From Knufia peltigerae (lineage: Eukaryota; Ascomycota; Eurotiomycetes; Chaetothyriales; Trichomeriaceae): a DNA stretch of 64,000 nt. How positions within the stretch are numbered: position 1 is the first letter of the stretch; every line of letters starts with the position of its first letter. A model generated the notes under the pieces. That model searched no databases. It was not told where the DNA came from and saw nothing but the letters and a program-made list of their open reading frames with translations. The stretch spans positions 108,090-172,089 of the forward strand of contig JAPDRN010000062.1 of the NCBI GenBank assembly GCA_030247855.1, given 5' to 3'. A program made the translations under genes and the position numbers. Shown piece by piece: positions 31,430-42,243 of this stretch.

Positions 31430-33786
31430 TTATTGGGCACCTCCTTGACTTTGGTGGACGGTCATTCGTGCCAGCCTGAGCAGCTCACCACAGGACTGTC
31501 TTACTCGCTCGAGATGGGCCAATTGAGCGGTAGAAAGCCGCACGTCCCTGGTCTTTCGTTCGTGCATGAAATTGACATTCCATTCTAGGACTTTCAGATC
31601 AGATGCTGCCGACACACTTGCTGGGCTGAGCATGATGTTGCAAAACAGCGTCAATATACCCGACAGAGGGTAGAAAATGACAATCCTGGGACGAGAAAGA
31701 TGATAATCAGCTTCGGGACATTCCCATATATGAAAACCATGGATTATAACAGCCGTCACTTACCAGAATATATGCGGGATTAGCTGGTCTTGCACAGAAT
31801 AAAAGTACGTGAGCATCGAACGACTGGATGCCAGAGCAAGATCAAGGCTGGAACTAAGTCCGTCGTCGATCCGGTGATTGTGCACCCAGTTGGTACAGCG
31901 GCTGCTCGCCTGGTGAATGGTGGTCATACAATGGTGATACTCCAATTTGACCAGGAATACCGAGATGTCGAAGTCAAGAGAGGCCTCACGCTCGATCTCG
32001 TTGGATTTGTTTGGCAGCTGTGTAACTGACAAGGCAGGTCTTCGGTCCAGAGGTAAAGACTGTCTCCAGTTTTCGAGCATCTCGTCAAGTTCTCGAATGT
32101 CTTTCAGGATCTCTGCATCAACTTTCCGAAGTGCTGAAGGCGAGTACAATTTCTCGTACGCCTTGGATTTGATTGTTGACAAGCGCAGGTCACCAGGCAA
32201 CCGACGAAACCCCTTGAAGTTCGCATCGCTCTGCTTCCAGTAATACTTTGGGAATGTGAGATCGCATGAATTGTCATTAATGATGGGCGGCCGTCCAGTA
32301 CGAAAGGTGATTTCCTTGTCAAGAACATAACAGATCCAGAAGTCGTCTCTCAGATGCAGGATATTTCGCATTTCTAAAGTCAGAGCCTCGGTTGACAAGC
32401 TCTCCATCTCCTCACCTGGATAGAGGTGCGCTCCTAGCATAAAAAGGAATCTAACGATGGCCGATAACAAAATCTACGAGGTGTCAGTGAGACCAGAAGG
32501 CAAGGCGTGAAAGTAACCACCAAATAGTGTCATGCCTTCACGAGTGGTAGGTACTTACATCCACAACGTGTACATTCCCGCAGCCGAATTGATAAACCGC
32601 CTATCGCAGGTTAACGTAGTGTCAGCTTCGGCTGTCGGAAGGCTTGATTTCTTGAGCTTTACTGCACAGGGGTACTTACAAACATCAAGAGAGCATCAAC
32701 AATCTCTGTACTAGGACGAGCATCAAGGAGATCAGGTACTAGAAGCTGTGCCGCAGTGATACATTGTTCTTCATCGAGAGGAGGAAGGCTCGTATCCGCA
32801 GGATACGCATTCAAGGACGCAAAGGCCAGGAAGGCGAAGATGCATGCATTTGTGGTGCAGCTATCTCGAGAAGAATCCTGTTGTGTGTATGCTCGCTCGA
32901 TGACCTTTGAGAAAAGCACTCTATCTGCAATCGGGAATGCCTCTGAAAAAGGGGACTTGAGATAATTGGCCAGGAATTTCTCGACCGAGGCGAGTGGCAA
33001 TAGCGCCGTCACATCCCAACGGGATGGGTTAATGAAGCTGGGAAAAGTGGACCATGGTTGCCGCTGATTGTGCCACAAGGGGCTGGCTTCGCAGTCGGCG
33101 CTAGTTTCGTCGTCCGATCGTATGCCAATCCACTGCTGTCCATCGCCGGATAGGAATGGTATACCGTGAAATAGGCCAATGTCCCCAAGCCTGTAGCCGG
33201 CACAGTAGATGAGCCCAGCCGGGCTGGAAGCTGGAGATTGCCCTTCTAGTCCCTGGAAACGATCGGTACTGTGTGCTATAGGATTTTCTGCTGGAGGTTT
33301 TGTCCTTTGACTGCTAGCATGAGATATCTCTACGTCAGAGATTAGATGAGATCTTGACTGCCGCATTTACTTCCTCTTACCATTTTTTCTTTTGATGTTC
33401 TCTGCGAGGAGTCGTTCAATACGTGCCATCCTCTCAACGAGGTTGCTCTCTCTCAACTTCCTTTAGCCCTCTTAGTTGCTTGATAGCCAATAAGTCACAA
33501 ACAATTTCGTACCTAGACCGATTCTCCCTTTTCCGTGCACCCTGTGACCTTGTAAACGTACATTCAAGGTCATGATGCTTGCACCAATTGCACTGAGGAT
33601 GAACGCCATCACATTTAATCTGGGAAAGTCAGAAAGCCTTTTCGCAAAATTGGCCCTGGCTGGATCGGTCATGGAGTGTTCAACCTTTCTTCGATGACAA
33701 GAATCACAAGCACGTAGAATGCGCCTAGTGGCAGGGACGGCTTCCTCAGAAGCGTCGGAAGCGATTGATTGGGGCGTTTCCGACAT
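31430..33786 (-). CDS. Zn2Cys6 transcription factor 1 (fungal-specific)
   Basis: A nuclear Zn2Cys6 binuclear-cluster regulator. Seven exons on the minus strand (33786-33685, 33619-33513, 33451-33381, 33329-32680, 32600-32559, 32473-31764 and 31685-31430) give 645 residues. The cluster is split by the first intron: CDSCHRRK joined to IKCDGVHPQCNWCKHHDLEC, that is C-x2-C-x6-C-x6-C-x2-C-x6-C. A short linker leads into a coiled-coil dimerisation segment (SNLVERMARIERLLAENI). The middle (exons 4-6) is the fungal transcription-factor homology region, with FLANYLKSPFSEAFPI, FLAFASLNAYP, GAHLYPGEEMESLSTEA, DDFWICYVLDKEITFRTGRP and SCDLTFPKYYW. Phases agree throughout. The gene is head-to-head with the ABC transporter at 34725 across 938 bp, so it is the obvious candidate to regulate that pump. 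Confidence 0.9.
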
Positions 33787-34724
33787 GGAGAGTTTTGGTT
33801 GATGATCCAGCACCCTCGAAGAAATGGCGGCAGAGCCTGCAAATGTAACTATGAGGTGCTGGCCGCCTATCGCTAGGACTTCGTCAACAGTCAGAGAGAG
33901 CACAGCCACTAGAGCAGTATCGGCTTGACATGACACCGAGTTGGTAGGTGTTCCTGTGTGATGGCTTCCAATCAATGATGCGCGGAAACTGCGTCAATTT
34001 AAACGTCCCGCTGACTAAGCGGCCGGAGATAGACAGTGAACCTACTCCTTAGGCAATACGAGTACGAGGCCGCCGACTTGGCAATGACGAGAATGAATCA
34101 ACATCCCCCAACTACCATATTGAGCAGTCCACAGTTACGATGCCTTGGATGATTCGCAATACTAGCAAAACACCGCATAGTCTAGGCTTCGTAGGAAAGC
34201 GTAGACTGATATTCCTTCTCGATACGTGCTCCTTTCTCCTATGTTTACCTCGAATTCAAAACAGTTTGTTTCGGCGGCTTACTCAGCGGCATTCAACTTG
34301 TAGCCGCACCGGCTGACTGGAGAAAGTTTTCTGGTCCACAGCACAGGGTCACCTTCAGGCTCACCCTGGATTTCTAAGAAAGTTCCACTCGAGATGGCGC
34401 AACAATTGATCCATATACCATTTGCAAGCCGCATGAGACCCCACAGCCTTATCTGTCCGTGACTCGGGTGCGGTGCACAATGAGACCGATTGCTTGAATG
34501 AAGGCAATGCGTAGGTTGGAATCTCATTCAAAACCCGCAAGACTTTCAAGATGAAGGCTGTTATGCTTGCGGATGACGCCTGCAGTGTTATCTTGCTATT
34601 TTCGGCTAACGAGATATCCGCGCACCCACCCATGAAAAAAGAGTAAGTATTTAATATACTTCTAGGGCTATTCCCGATTCATTTCCTCTCGAGGAACACA
34701 AACCCGGCCTTGATTCTTCTAGAG
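33787..34724. promoter_or_regulatory. Divergent promoter, Zn2Cys6 regulator 1 / ABC transporter
   Basis: A 938-bp shared upstream region. It contains CGG/CCG words that Zn2Cys6 proteins read: AGCGGCCGGAG near 34018, GGCGGCTTACTCAGCGGC at 34273-34290, and a 13-bp inverted repeat AGCCG-CAC-CGGCT at 34312-34324 (CCG-N3-CGG, everted). Open frames here show no domains. Confidence 0.45.
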
Positions 34725-37700
34725 ATGAGTGAAAGAGAGGATCTGAAGGACAGTATTACTCCTGCCCAGGACTTCGGTCAGAAAGTTCTAGACACACAGG
34801 GTGTGACTGTCGAACCTATGTTGAATTCAGAGAAAGTCTCAGTGTCCAATGATTGGAAGCTGGCTGATGTTGTGAGGACAAAACATCAGAACAGTTTAGA
34901 CAGTTTCCCAAAAGAGCGGAAGCTGGGTGTGACCTGGTCTAATCTAACGGTCAAAGTCACCAGCACCGACGCGAGCATTCACGAGAACGGCTTGTCACAG
35001 TTCAACATTCCTCGAATCCTAAAGGAATCTCGACAAAATCCTCCACTGAGAACGATTCTTCATGGTTCTCATGGCTGCGTCAAGCCTGGGGAAATGCTCC
35101 TGGTCCTTGGTCGACCTGGATCAGGCTGTACAACATTACTGAAATCACTAGCGAACAGAAGAGGAGGTTATGACACTGTTGAAGGTGAAGTGTGGTATGG
35201 TTCCATGCCTCACAACGAGGCCAAAGGCTATAGGGGTCAGATCGTGATGAACACGGAGGAAGAATTGTTCTTTCCCACCTTGACCGTGGGACAAACAATG
35301 GACTTTGCCACTCGATTGAAAGTTCCATTCCACCTCCCCAAAGGAGCACAATCACGTGCAGAACATCAAAGAGCGACACGAGACTTCCTTCTTGAGTCGA
35401 TGAATATCTCCCACACCAGCGACACCAAGGTTGGTAATGAGTACGTCAGGGGAGTGTCAGGTGGGGAGAGGAAACGAGTATCCATCATCGAGACCTTGGC
35501 CACCAATGCTTCTGTCTTTTGCTGGGACAACAGTACGCGAGGCCTGGATGCCAGCACAGCACTGGAGTACACCAAGGCCATCCGTTCGATGACAGACATA
35601 CTGGGCCTCTCCTCGATCGTGACCCTGTACCGTAGGTTTTCAATGTGTTTGATCCCAGGCAACGCACGGTGTCCTGACTTTTGACAGAGGCTGGTAATGG
35701 TATCTTCGACTTGTTCGACAAAGTACTGGTCCTCGATGGTGGCAAGGAAATCTTTTATGGCACCAGAGAAGAAGCACGACCGTTCATGGAAGACCTTGGC
35801 TTCTGGTGTCCTCCCGGTGCAAATGTAGCCGACTTTCTTACTGGTGTCACGGTTCCAACAGAGCGACAGATTCGACAGGGCTACGAAGACAGCTTTCCAA
35901 GGAACGCCGACGAGCTGTTGCAACGGTACGAGAAATCCCACATTTACGAACGAATGACAGCAGAATATGAATTTCCAAGCACGCCCGAAGCGGAGACGAA
36001 TACCAAGGCTTTCCAAGAGTCTGTCCGTTTTGAGAAGGACAAGCGCCTAGCACATTCAAGCCCCCTGACAGCTGGGATCTTGGCTCAGATACAAGCATGC
36101 GTGTTGCGCCAATATCAGGTTATATGGGGTGACAAAGCGACATTTCTCATCAAACAGGTTTCCAACATCGTACAGGCCTTGATAGCAGGATCACTGTTCT
36201 ACAATGCACCAGACAATTCGGCAGGTCTGTTTATCAAGGGCGGTGCGCTGTTCTTTTCCATTCTTTACCCAACTTTGGTTGCCATGTCCGAAGTCACCGA
36301 CTCATTTGTCGGTCGACCTGTGCTGGCGAAACACAAATCCTTTGCCTTTTTTCATCCAGCTGCGTTCTGTATCGCTCAGATCACCGCCGACATACCTCAG
36401 CTACTGGTCCAGGTCAGTGCATTCTCGGTGATAATCTACTGGATGGTGGGATTGGCTGCCTCGGCTGGCCAGTTCTTTACTTTTTGGGTCATCGTCTTTG
36501 CCACTGCTATGGTATGGTTCCTTCCTTCCTTTGCCAGAAAATCGACTCATGATTCTTTTAGTGCATAACTGCATGCTTCCGCGCTATTGGTGCTGCATTT
36601 TCTACGTTTGATGCTGCGTCGAAAGCATCTGGTTTTGTCATCATGGTCACCGTCATGTACGCGGGATACCTGATCGCAAAACCTGAAATGCACCCTTGGT
36701 TTGAGTAAGTCATTGCCATCCATTGTTGGGAGTACTCCAGTGAATTGATATTCGTGTAGGTGGATCTTCTGGATTAATCCTTTGAGTTACGCATTTGAAG
36801 CCATCATGGGGAACGAATTGCACAATCGTCTGCTTCCTTGCGTAGGCACGAATCTTGTTCCGAATGGACCCAACTATACCGATCCGCAATTCCAATCATG
36901 CACAGGAGTTGGCGGCGCAATAAGCGGAGCGGTATCTGTGACAGGCGATGCTTACTTGGGGTCGCTATCTTATAGTCACTCCCACATCTGGAGAAACTTT
37001 GGTATCATTTGGACTTGGTGGCTGTTGTTCGTCGCAATCACCATCATATTCACGTCAAGATGGAAGTCGGATTCTGACAAAGGAAGTAAAGCCCTCATAC
37101 CCCGCGAGAATGCTCATAAGTTGCGCCACATGTTAGGAGATGTCGAGTCGCAGGTGCAAGAAAAGCAGGTCGTCAGCTCTGACTCGTCACTGAACGAAGC
37201 CGGTACCCCTGCCGAGAACAGCAGCGACACACTTGTCCAGAATAGCTCCATCTTTACGTGGAAGAACCTGAGCTACACTGTCAAGACCTCAAATGGCGAC
37301 CTAAAACTTCTTGACAATGTTCAGGGTTGGGTAAAACCTGGGATGCTAGGTGCCCTGATGGGAAGTTCTGGTGCTGGAAAGACGACACTTCTTGATGTTT
37401 TGGCCCAACGTAAGACCGATGGTACAATCCACGGCTCTATTCTTGTCGATGGTCGGCCGTTGCCTGTTTCCTTCCAACGATCAGCGGGCTACTGCGAACA
37501 GCTCGACGTGCATGAGCCGTATGCAACAGTTCGGGAAGCGTTGGAGTTCTCGGCTCTTTTAAGACAACCACGTCATGTTCCGAGAGAGGAAAAACTCACG
37601 TATGTCGACACGATTATCAATTTACTCGAACTAGGGGACATCGAGGACACACTCATCGGGTTTCCTGGCGCTGGACTCTCAATTGAACAGAGAAAGAGAG

Positions 37701-39154
37701 TCACGATCGGGGTGGAACTCGTGGCCAAACCGAGCATTCTGATCTTCTTGGATGAACCGACGTCAGGCCTCGATGGACAGTCGGCATACAACACCGTCCG
37801 ATTTCTCCGCAAGCTCGCCGACGTGGGTCAAGCCGTACTGGTGACAATCCACCAACCGTCGGCTCAACTCTTTGCGCAGTTTGACACTTTGCTCCTGCTC
37901 GCCAGAGGTGGCAAGACGGTGTACTTTGGAGATATCGGTGACCATGCTATCGTCGTGAAGGACTACTTTGCCCGATACGGTGCCCCGTGTCCCACCGAGG
38001 CCAACCCAGCAGAGCACATGATCGATGTCGTCTCGGGACACCTGTCTCAAGGACGAGACTGGGCCCAAGTATGGCTGGACTCGGAGGAACACAAGAATGT
38101 CACCAGAGAGCTAGATGACGTTATCGCCGACGCCGCCTCCAAACCACCGGGGACTCACGACGACGGGTTCGAGTTTGCGATACCCCTGTGGTCGCAGATC
38201 AAGATCGTCACGCACAGAATGAATGTCTCTCTATTCCGTAACACCGATTACACGAACAACAAGTTCGCTCTGCACATCTCGAACGCACTATTTAATGGCT
38301 TCACCTTCTGGATGGTCGGCGATGGCGTAGGCGATCTTCAACTGAAACTCTTCACCATTTTCAACTTCATCTTTGTCGCTCCCGGTACCATCGCCCAACT
38401 CCAGCCTCTCTTCATCGACCGCCGCGACCTCTTCGAGACCAGGGAGAAGAAGTCCAAGATGTACAGCTGGATCGCCTTTGTCACGGGCCTTGTGGTCTCC
38501 GAATTTCCCTACCTCATCATTTGCGCCGTCCTCTATTTCGTGTGCTGGTACTACACCGTCGGATTCCCCAACAACAGCAACAGCGCCGGCGGGACTTTCT
38601 TCGTCATGCTCTTCTACGAGTTTCTCTATACCGGCATAGGGCAGTTCATCGCCGCGTACGCTCCCAACGCGGTGTTTGCCGCCCTCGTCGACCCGTTGGT
38701 CGTCGGCGTGCTCGTTTCCTTTTGCGGCACCTTGGTCCCCTACAAACAGATCCAGGCCTTCTGGCGCTACTGGATGTACTGGATGGATCCTTTCAACTAT
38801 CTTATGGGGAGTATGCTGTCGTTCGTCCTCTGGGACGAAGACATCACCTGCAAGGAGCGCGAGTTCGCCAGGTTCGACACCCCCAACAACGTCACTTGCC
38901 GCGAGTACCTGGCCGAATATCTGCAGACGACCCAGGGTCAGCTCGCCAACCTCGTCAACCCGGAGGACACCAGCGGGTGTCGGGTGTGCGAGTACAATAC
39001 GGGCGCCGACTATCTGTATACACTTAACCTGAAGCACGAGTACGTCGCGTGGCGAGACGCGGCGATCGTGGTCATTTTTGTCCTCAGCTCGTACGCCTTG
39101 GTGTATGCCTTGATGAAATTGAGGACGAAACAGAGTAAGAAAGCTCAAGGGTGA
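34725..39154 (+). CDS. ABC transporter, PDR/ABC-G full-size efflux pump
   Basis: A plasma-membrane pleiotropic-drug-resistance pump with the (NBD-TMD)x2 order of fungal ABC-G proteins such as AtrB. Exons 34725-35631, 35688-36511, 36562-36704 and 36760-39154 give 1422 residues, normal for the group (about 1400-1500). NBD1 has the characteristic fungal-degenerate Walker A GRPGSGCTTLLK (residue 129 on), signature VSGGERKRVSI and Walker B FCWDNSTRGLDA. NBD2 has the canonical Walker A GSSGAGKTTLLD, a degenerate signature LSIEQRKRV and Walker B LIFLDEPTSGLDG. The degenerate/canonical pairing is usual in PDR pumps. The TMD2 extracellular loop has paired cysteines (NVTCREYL, GCRVCEYN). The ATG at 34725 is the first in frame. 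Substrate is unknown; the adjoining Zn2Cys6 gene suggests inducible export of a toxic or self-made compound. Confidence 0.95.
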
Positions 39155-39471
39155 TTCGAGGAGAAGAGAGTTGAGAAGAGAGGAGTATGCTGTACTCTCT
39201 AGTAGAATTTTCATTCCCTGGGTGGGTGATGAGTTCATTTATTGGTGGGCTAGAGGGACTTTGTTTTGGTATAGATTATAGACTTGGACATTAGACTTCA
39301 TTTGTGGGATGATACAGCCAGTATATACTGCACATATGTACCAAAGTAGGTAGGGAGAAGTTCAGTATAGGAAGGGGAAAAAACAGCACTCCTCTCTCAA
39401 CCCTTGAGGATCATTAACCCTAGACATTTATTCTAATGCTCTAAATTTGCTCTCCTCCATAACACTGTAGA
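39155..39471. other. Intergenic, convergent 3' ends of ABC pump and hydrolase
   Basis: 317 bp of 3' UTR sequence, A/T-richer than the genes. Nothing else is seen. Confidence 0.5.
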
Positions 39472-40978
39472 TCAAATCTTACTACCACCGCTGTTACTCT
39501 TCTTTGTTGATTTCTTATCGGGCGCCCCTCCAACCATGTCCAGCCACCGCCGGTCGACGTTTTGTTTTTGCTCCTTGGACTTGGCGTGCCACATGGCTTT
39601 GAAGTCTCGTTCTTCCCTTTCCCAAATCCGCAGCTGCCGGTCCAACCAGTCCGCCACCACGTCGGCGGTCCGCCCGGGTGCTTCCATGGGTACCAAGTGT
39701 CCGACGCCGTCGAACGTGACACCTTCCACGCGACCTGCGGCGACGCCGCCGCTGCCCCCCACCGCCGTGCCCGTGGCGGCGAGCTTTTCGGCGTTGATCC
39801 CGGCGTCCGAGATGGACGAGTCGCTCGCGAAGACGTACAGCGCCGGGGGCCGCAATTCGCCCAGGCGCTCAAACGTCCGGGTCACGGCGGGCGCGTAGAA
39901 CGGGTAGATGTGTTTCCACCGCGGGTCCAAGTCGGGATGGGTTTCGTGGTTGACCAATTCACCATGGACGCCGACACCGTCAAAGTTGGGCCTCATGAAC
40001 GCGTACGCTTCTTGGGACGGTGGAGTCGTGAGCACGACGACGGTTTCCGCCGCCTTTGACTTTTCTGTTGTTGTGATCGTGTCAACGGCTTTGGAAGAGG
40101 CCGTTGGGGGTTCCTCGAAGGAGGAGGAGGAGGTGGCGGTGGAGATGGTGTTGACCGGAACCTCTCGTAGACCATATTTGATCCATCGTTCCAACACCCG
40201 TGGGTCCCAAGACCTGTGGAAAGGAGAGCGATCTAGTTCGGCCGCCGCCGCTTCTCGAGTTGGCCAGGTACCTTTTCGGAAGATGGCAAACTGTAGTGGG
40301 CGGGCGTCCACGGTGCCTTTTTTGGTCTCCACCAAGCGAGGTTGAATGACGGGGTCGATCAAGACGAGAGTCGTAAAGAGTCGTGGATGGTAGAGTGAGG
40401 CCGAAACGCTATTGAGCCACGGAAAATGTTAGAGCAAAAAAAAGACAAAGTAATCTGCGACGTGGAATCTTTTTTCTGGACGGCATGTGTACATATGCAC
40501 GTGAGAAAACATATACGTACAGATACTGTCCACCCATACTGTGACCTATGCCGACGATGGGTCTGGGCATCTCGTCACGCTTGACGTTGACGAGGTTGAC
40601 AATGTCTCGGGCATAGTCAAAATGGCTGGGATCGTTACCCAAGAGGTCCTCGTTCAAAACGCCACTGGCTCCCTGGTTGGCGGCGTCGGCGACCCAGATG
40701 CTACGAATCTGGACCGACGACGACGATGATGACCTCCTAGACGCGAGAACCCTTGACAAGTCTTCCCAGAGTGGCTCGTAGAGTTCTTTGGGAAAAGCAT
40801 TTCCCGGTGCGGCGATGATGGTGACGTCGCCTGGCTGGGGCGGTCGAGGGTCATCGAGTGGAATGTACTGCTTGACGGAGAGGTGGAGGGTGTCTTCTTG
40901 TTCGTCGGCCAACGCTCGAGGGTATTCGCGAATGTACTGACATGGCACTTTGTGCTCTACCACTCGAAACGGGAACAT
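39472..40978 (-). CDS. Alpha/beta hydrolase, MpaH/AKT2-like, probably peroxisomal
   Basis: An alpha/beta-hydrolase of the group that includes MpaH (acyl-CoA hydrolase of mycophenolate synthesis) and AKT2-like enzymes. Exons 40978-40521 and 40408-39472 give 464 residues. Start 40978 (MFPFRVVEHKVPCQYIREYP) aligns with the family; the ATG at 40993 would add five residues. Matching stretches are AAPGNAFPKELYEPLWEDL, IRSIWVADAANQGASG, the nucleophile elbow GIGHSMGGQ, LYHPRLFTTLVLIDPVIQ, GSGGVAAGRV and the catalytic-His region FDGVGHLVPMEAPG. The C-terminal tripeptide is Ser-Lys-Ile after a Lys/Ser-rich tail (KKSTKKSNSGG), an acceptable peroxisomal PTS1 variant. A Ser/Thr-rich insertion (STATSSSSFEEPPTASS) interrupts the cap region. 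No polyketide synthase or peptide synthetase is in view, so its role may be acyl-CoA or xenobiotic hydrolysis. Substrate is inferred only. Confidence 0.85.
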
Positions 40979-41957
40979 GATGACATTGTCCAACGGAGGA
41001 AAAGTGCGAGCCTACGGAGGATGGCGCCGGCCAGATTGTCGTCGTCCAAGTGCAAGGGATGAATCAAGTCGAGGACGGAAAGGAATATCAACCATATGGG
41101 TTGAGCAGTTTTCCAATGTACAGTACGAGTACGAATACGAGGACAGAGCCCCGCGGGGATGTAACAAAAGATGCCCAGAAAAGCCCCGCCCAAGCCTCAT
41201 TGCCTGCCTTATTGTTAACAACCTCGAACCACCTCAAATATTAAGGGTACAATACTATATCACTTACAGCAACGGGCAATCGTCAAGGGACACATGACGG
41301 ATACAGTAGACGACCATGATGTTATTCAACTGGCTCATCTTGTTGGTCTCGCTCGTGTTTGGAGGCCTCGGACACCAGCCATCAGGGTTCGCGACAGGTC
41401 TGTAGGGGTTTCCGTCTTTCCAGAATGACCATGTTTGTGCGACCCTGTTGGTCCAACAAAGTATGATTATACCTAGAGACTCCTATGAACACCTGTGAAA
41501 ACGTAGCTGCCTAAGCCAGGCACCATCAAACATGCACTAAAGACTCAGAAAGACGAGGCGCAGCCAACAAGGCTGAAAAAGAGAAACACCCGATTCAATG
41601 GCCCCCAAATTCTGCGTCATGATCTTCAGCCTCGTGGCCATGTCCGGTTAAACAGATCTGTCTCGATGTCGCATTTCATCGTGGCTCATGCTATGCGTTT
41701 CGAACCAAACAATGTCCTCATAAAACTCTTTCTGGGGAATGATGCCATTACCCCAGATGACCAGCCATTTATATAAACAGACAATCCCGTCCTGAATTCA
41801 TTCCCACTCAACTTGTCGAATATCACTACTCAAGCACCCGAGATCCTATCAAAGCAAACATAACATTCATTTCACGTCGTCAGTCATATCCGACAACCTG
41901 TACAAGAATCAGGCACCAAGGCATCACCTTAACGTTGAATTTGAACCTCGCCTCAAC
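40979..41957. other. Intergenic, hydrolase / small protein (divergent)
   Basis: About 1 kb of shared upstream sequence. A CAGTACGAGTACGAATACGAGG run lies near 41121-41142, and a TATA box precedes the small gene. No other gene is seen. Confidence 0.5.
41770..41776 (+). promoter_or_regulatory. Candidate TATA box of the small Gly-rich protein gene
   Basis: TATATAA lies 181 bp before the ATG at 41958 and is followed by a C/A-rich stretch resembling a fungal 5' leader. This supports the short reading frame being a real gene. Confidence 0.4.
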
Positions 41958-42173
41958 ATGTGTTTCACCGACGACATAGATTTCAAACCCCCTCCACGGC
42001 CAAGAAATGCCGCTGAACGTTCCGACCCAAAGTATGTGGCTGCTCTGGAGGCATACGTCCAGGAGCAAGAGCGGAGGAAGCAGAAGAAAAAGCGAAGGAG
42101 ACGAAATGGAATCATCGCTGCGTCTGCTGCAAGTGCTGGGGCCTCTGGCGGCGGCGGTGGAGGAGGCTGTTGA
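41958..42173 (+). CDS. Small hypothetical protein, MCF start and Gly7-Cys end
   Basis: A 71-residue single-exon frame that I do not assign to a named family. It starts MCFTDDIDFKPPPRPRNAAE, continues with a charged helix (KYVAALEAYVQEQERR) and a strongly basic block (KQKKKRRRRN), then a small-residue hydrophobic stretch (GIIAASAASAGASG) and ends with seven glycines and a Cys. Short fungal proteins with a Met-Cys-Phe start and Lys/Arg-rich middle are common and mostly uncharacterised. The basic block could be a nuclear signal, and the Cys at either end could be lipid-modified, but neither is shown. It is convergent with Zn2Cys6 regulator 2, whose stop lies only 70 bp beyond. A TATA box and leader-like sequence upstream favour it being real. 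Confidence 0.5.
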   Translation: MCFTDDIDFKPPPRPRNAAERSDPKYVAALEAYVQEQERRKQKKKRRRRNGIIAASAASAGASGGGGGGGC

Positions 42174-42243
42174 GTGACGATTCTTACGGCATGGTGTTTG
42201 TGGACGGCGCAGAGTCATTAGGTGTAGAGTATAATGAGTGTAC

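Noticed and set aside
38288..39238. Minus-strand open frame of 316 codons opposite the ABC transporter
   Set aside because: Antisense shadow of TMD2; no domain and no promoter.
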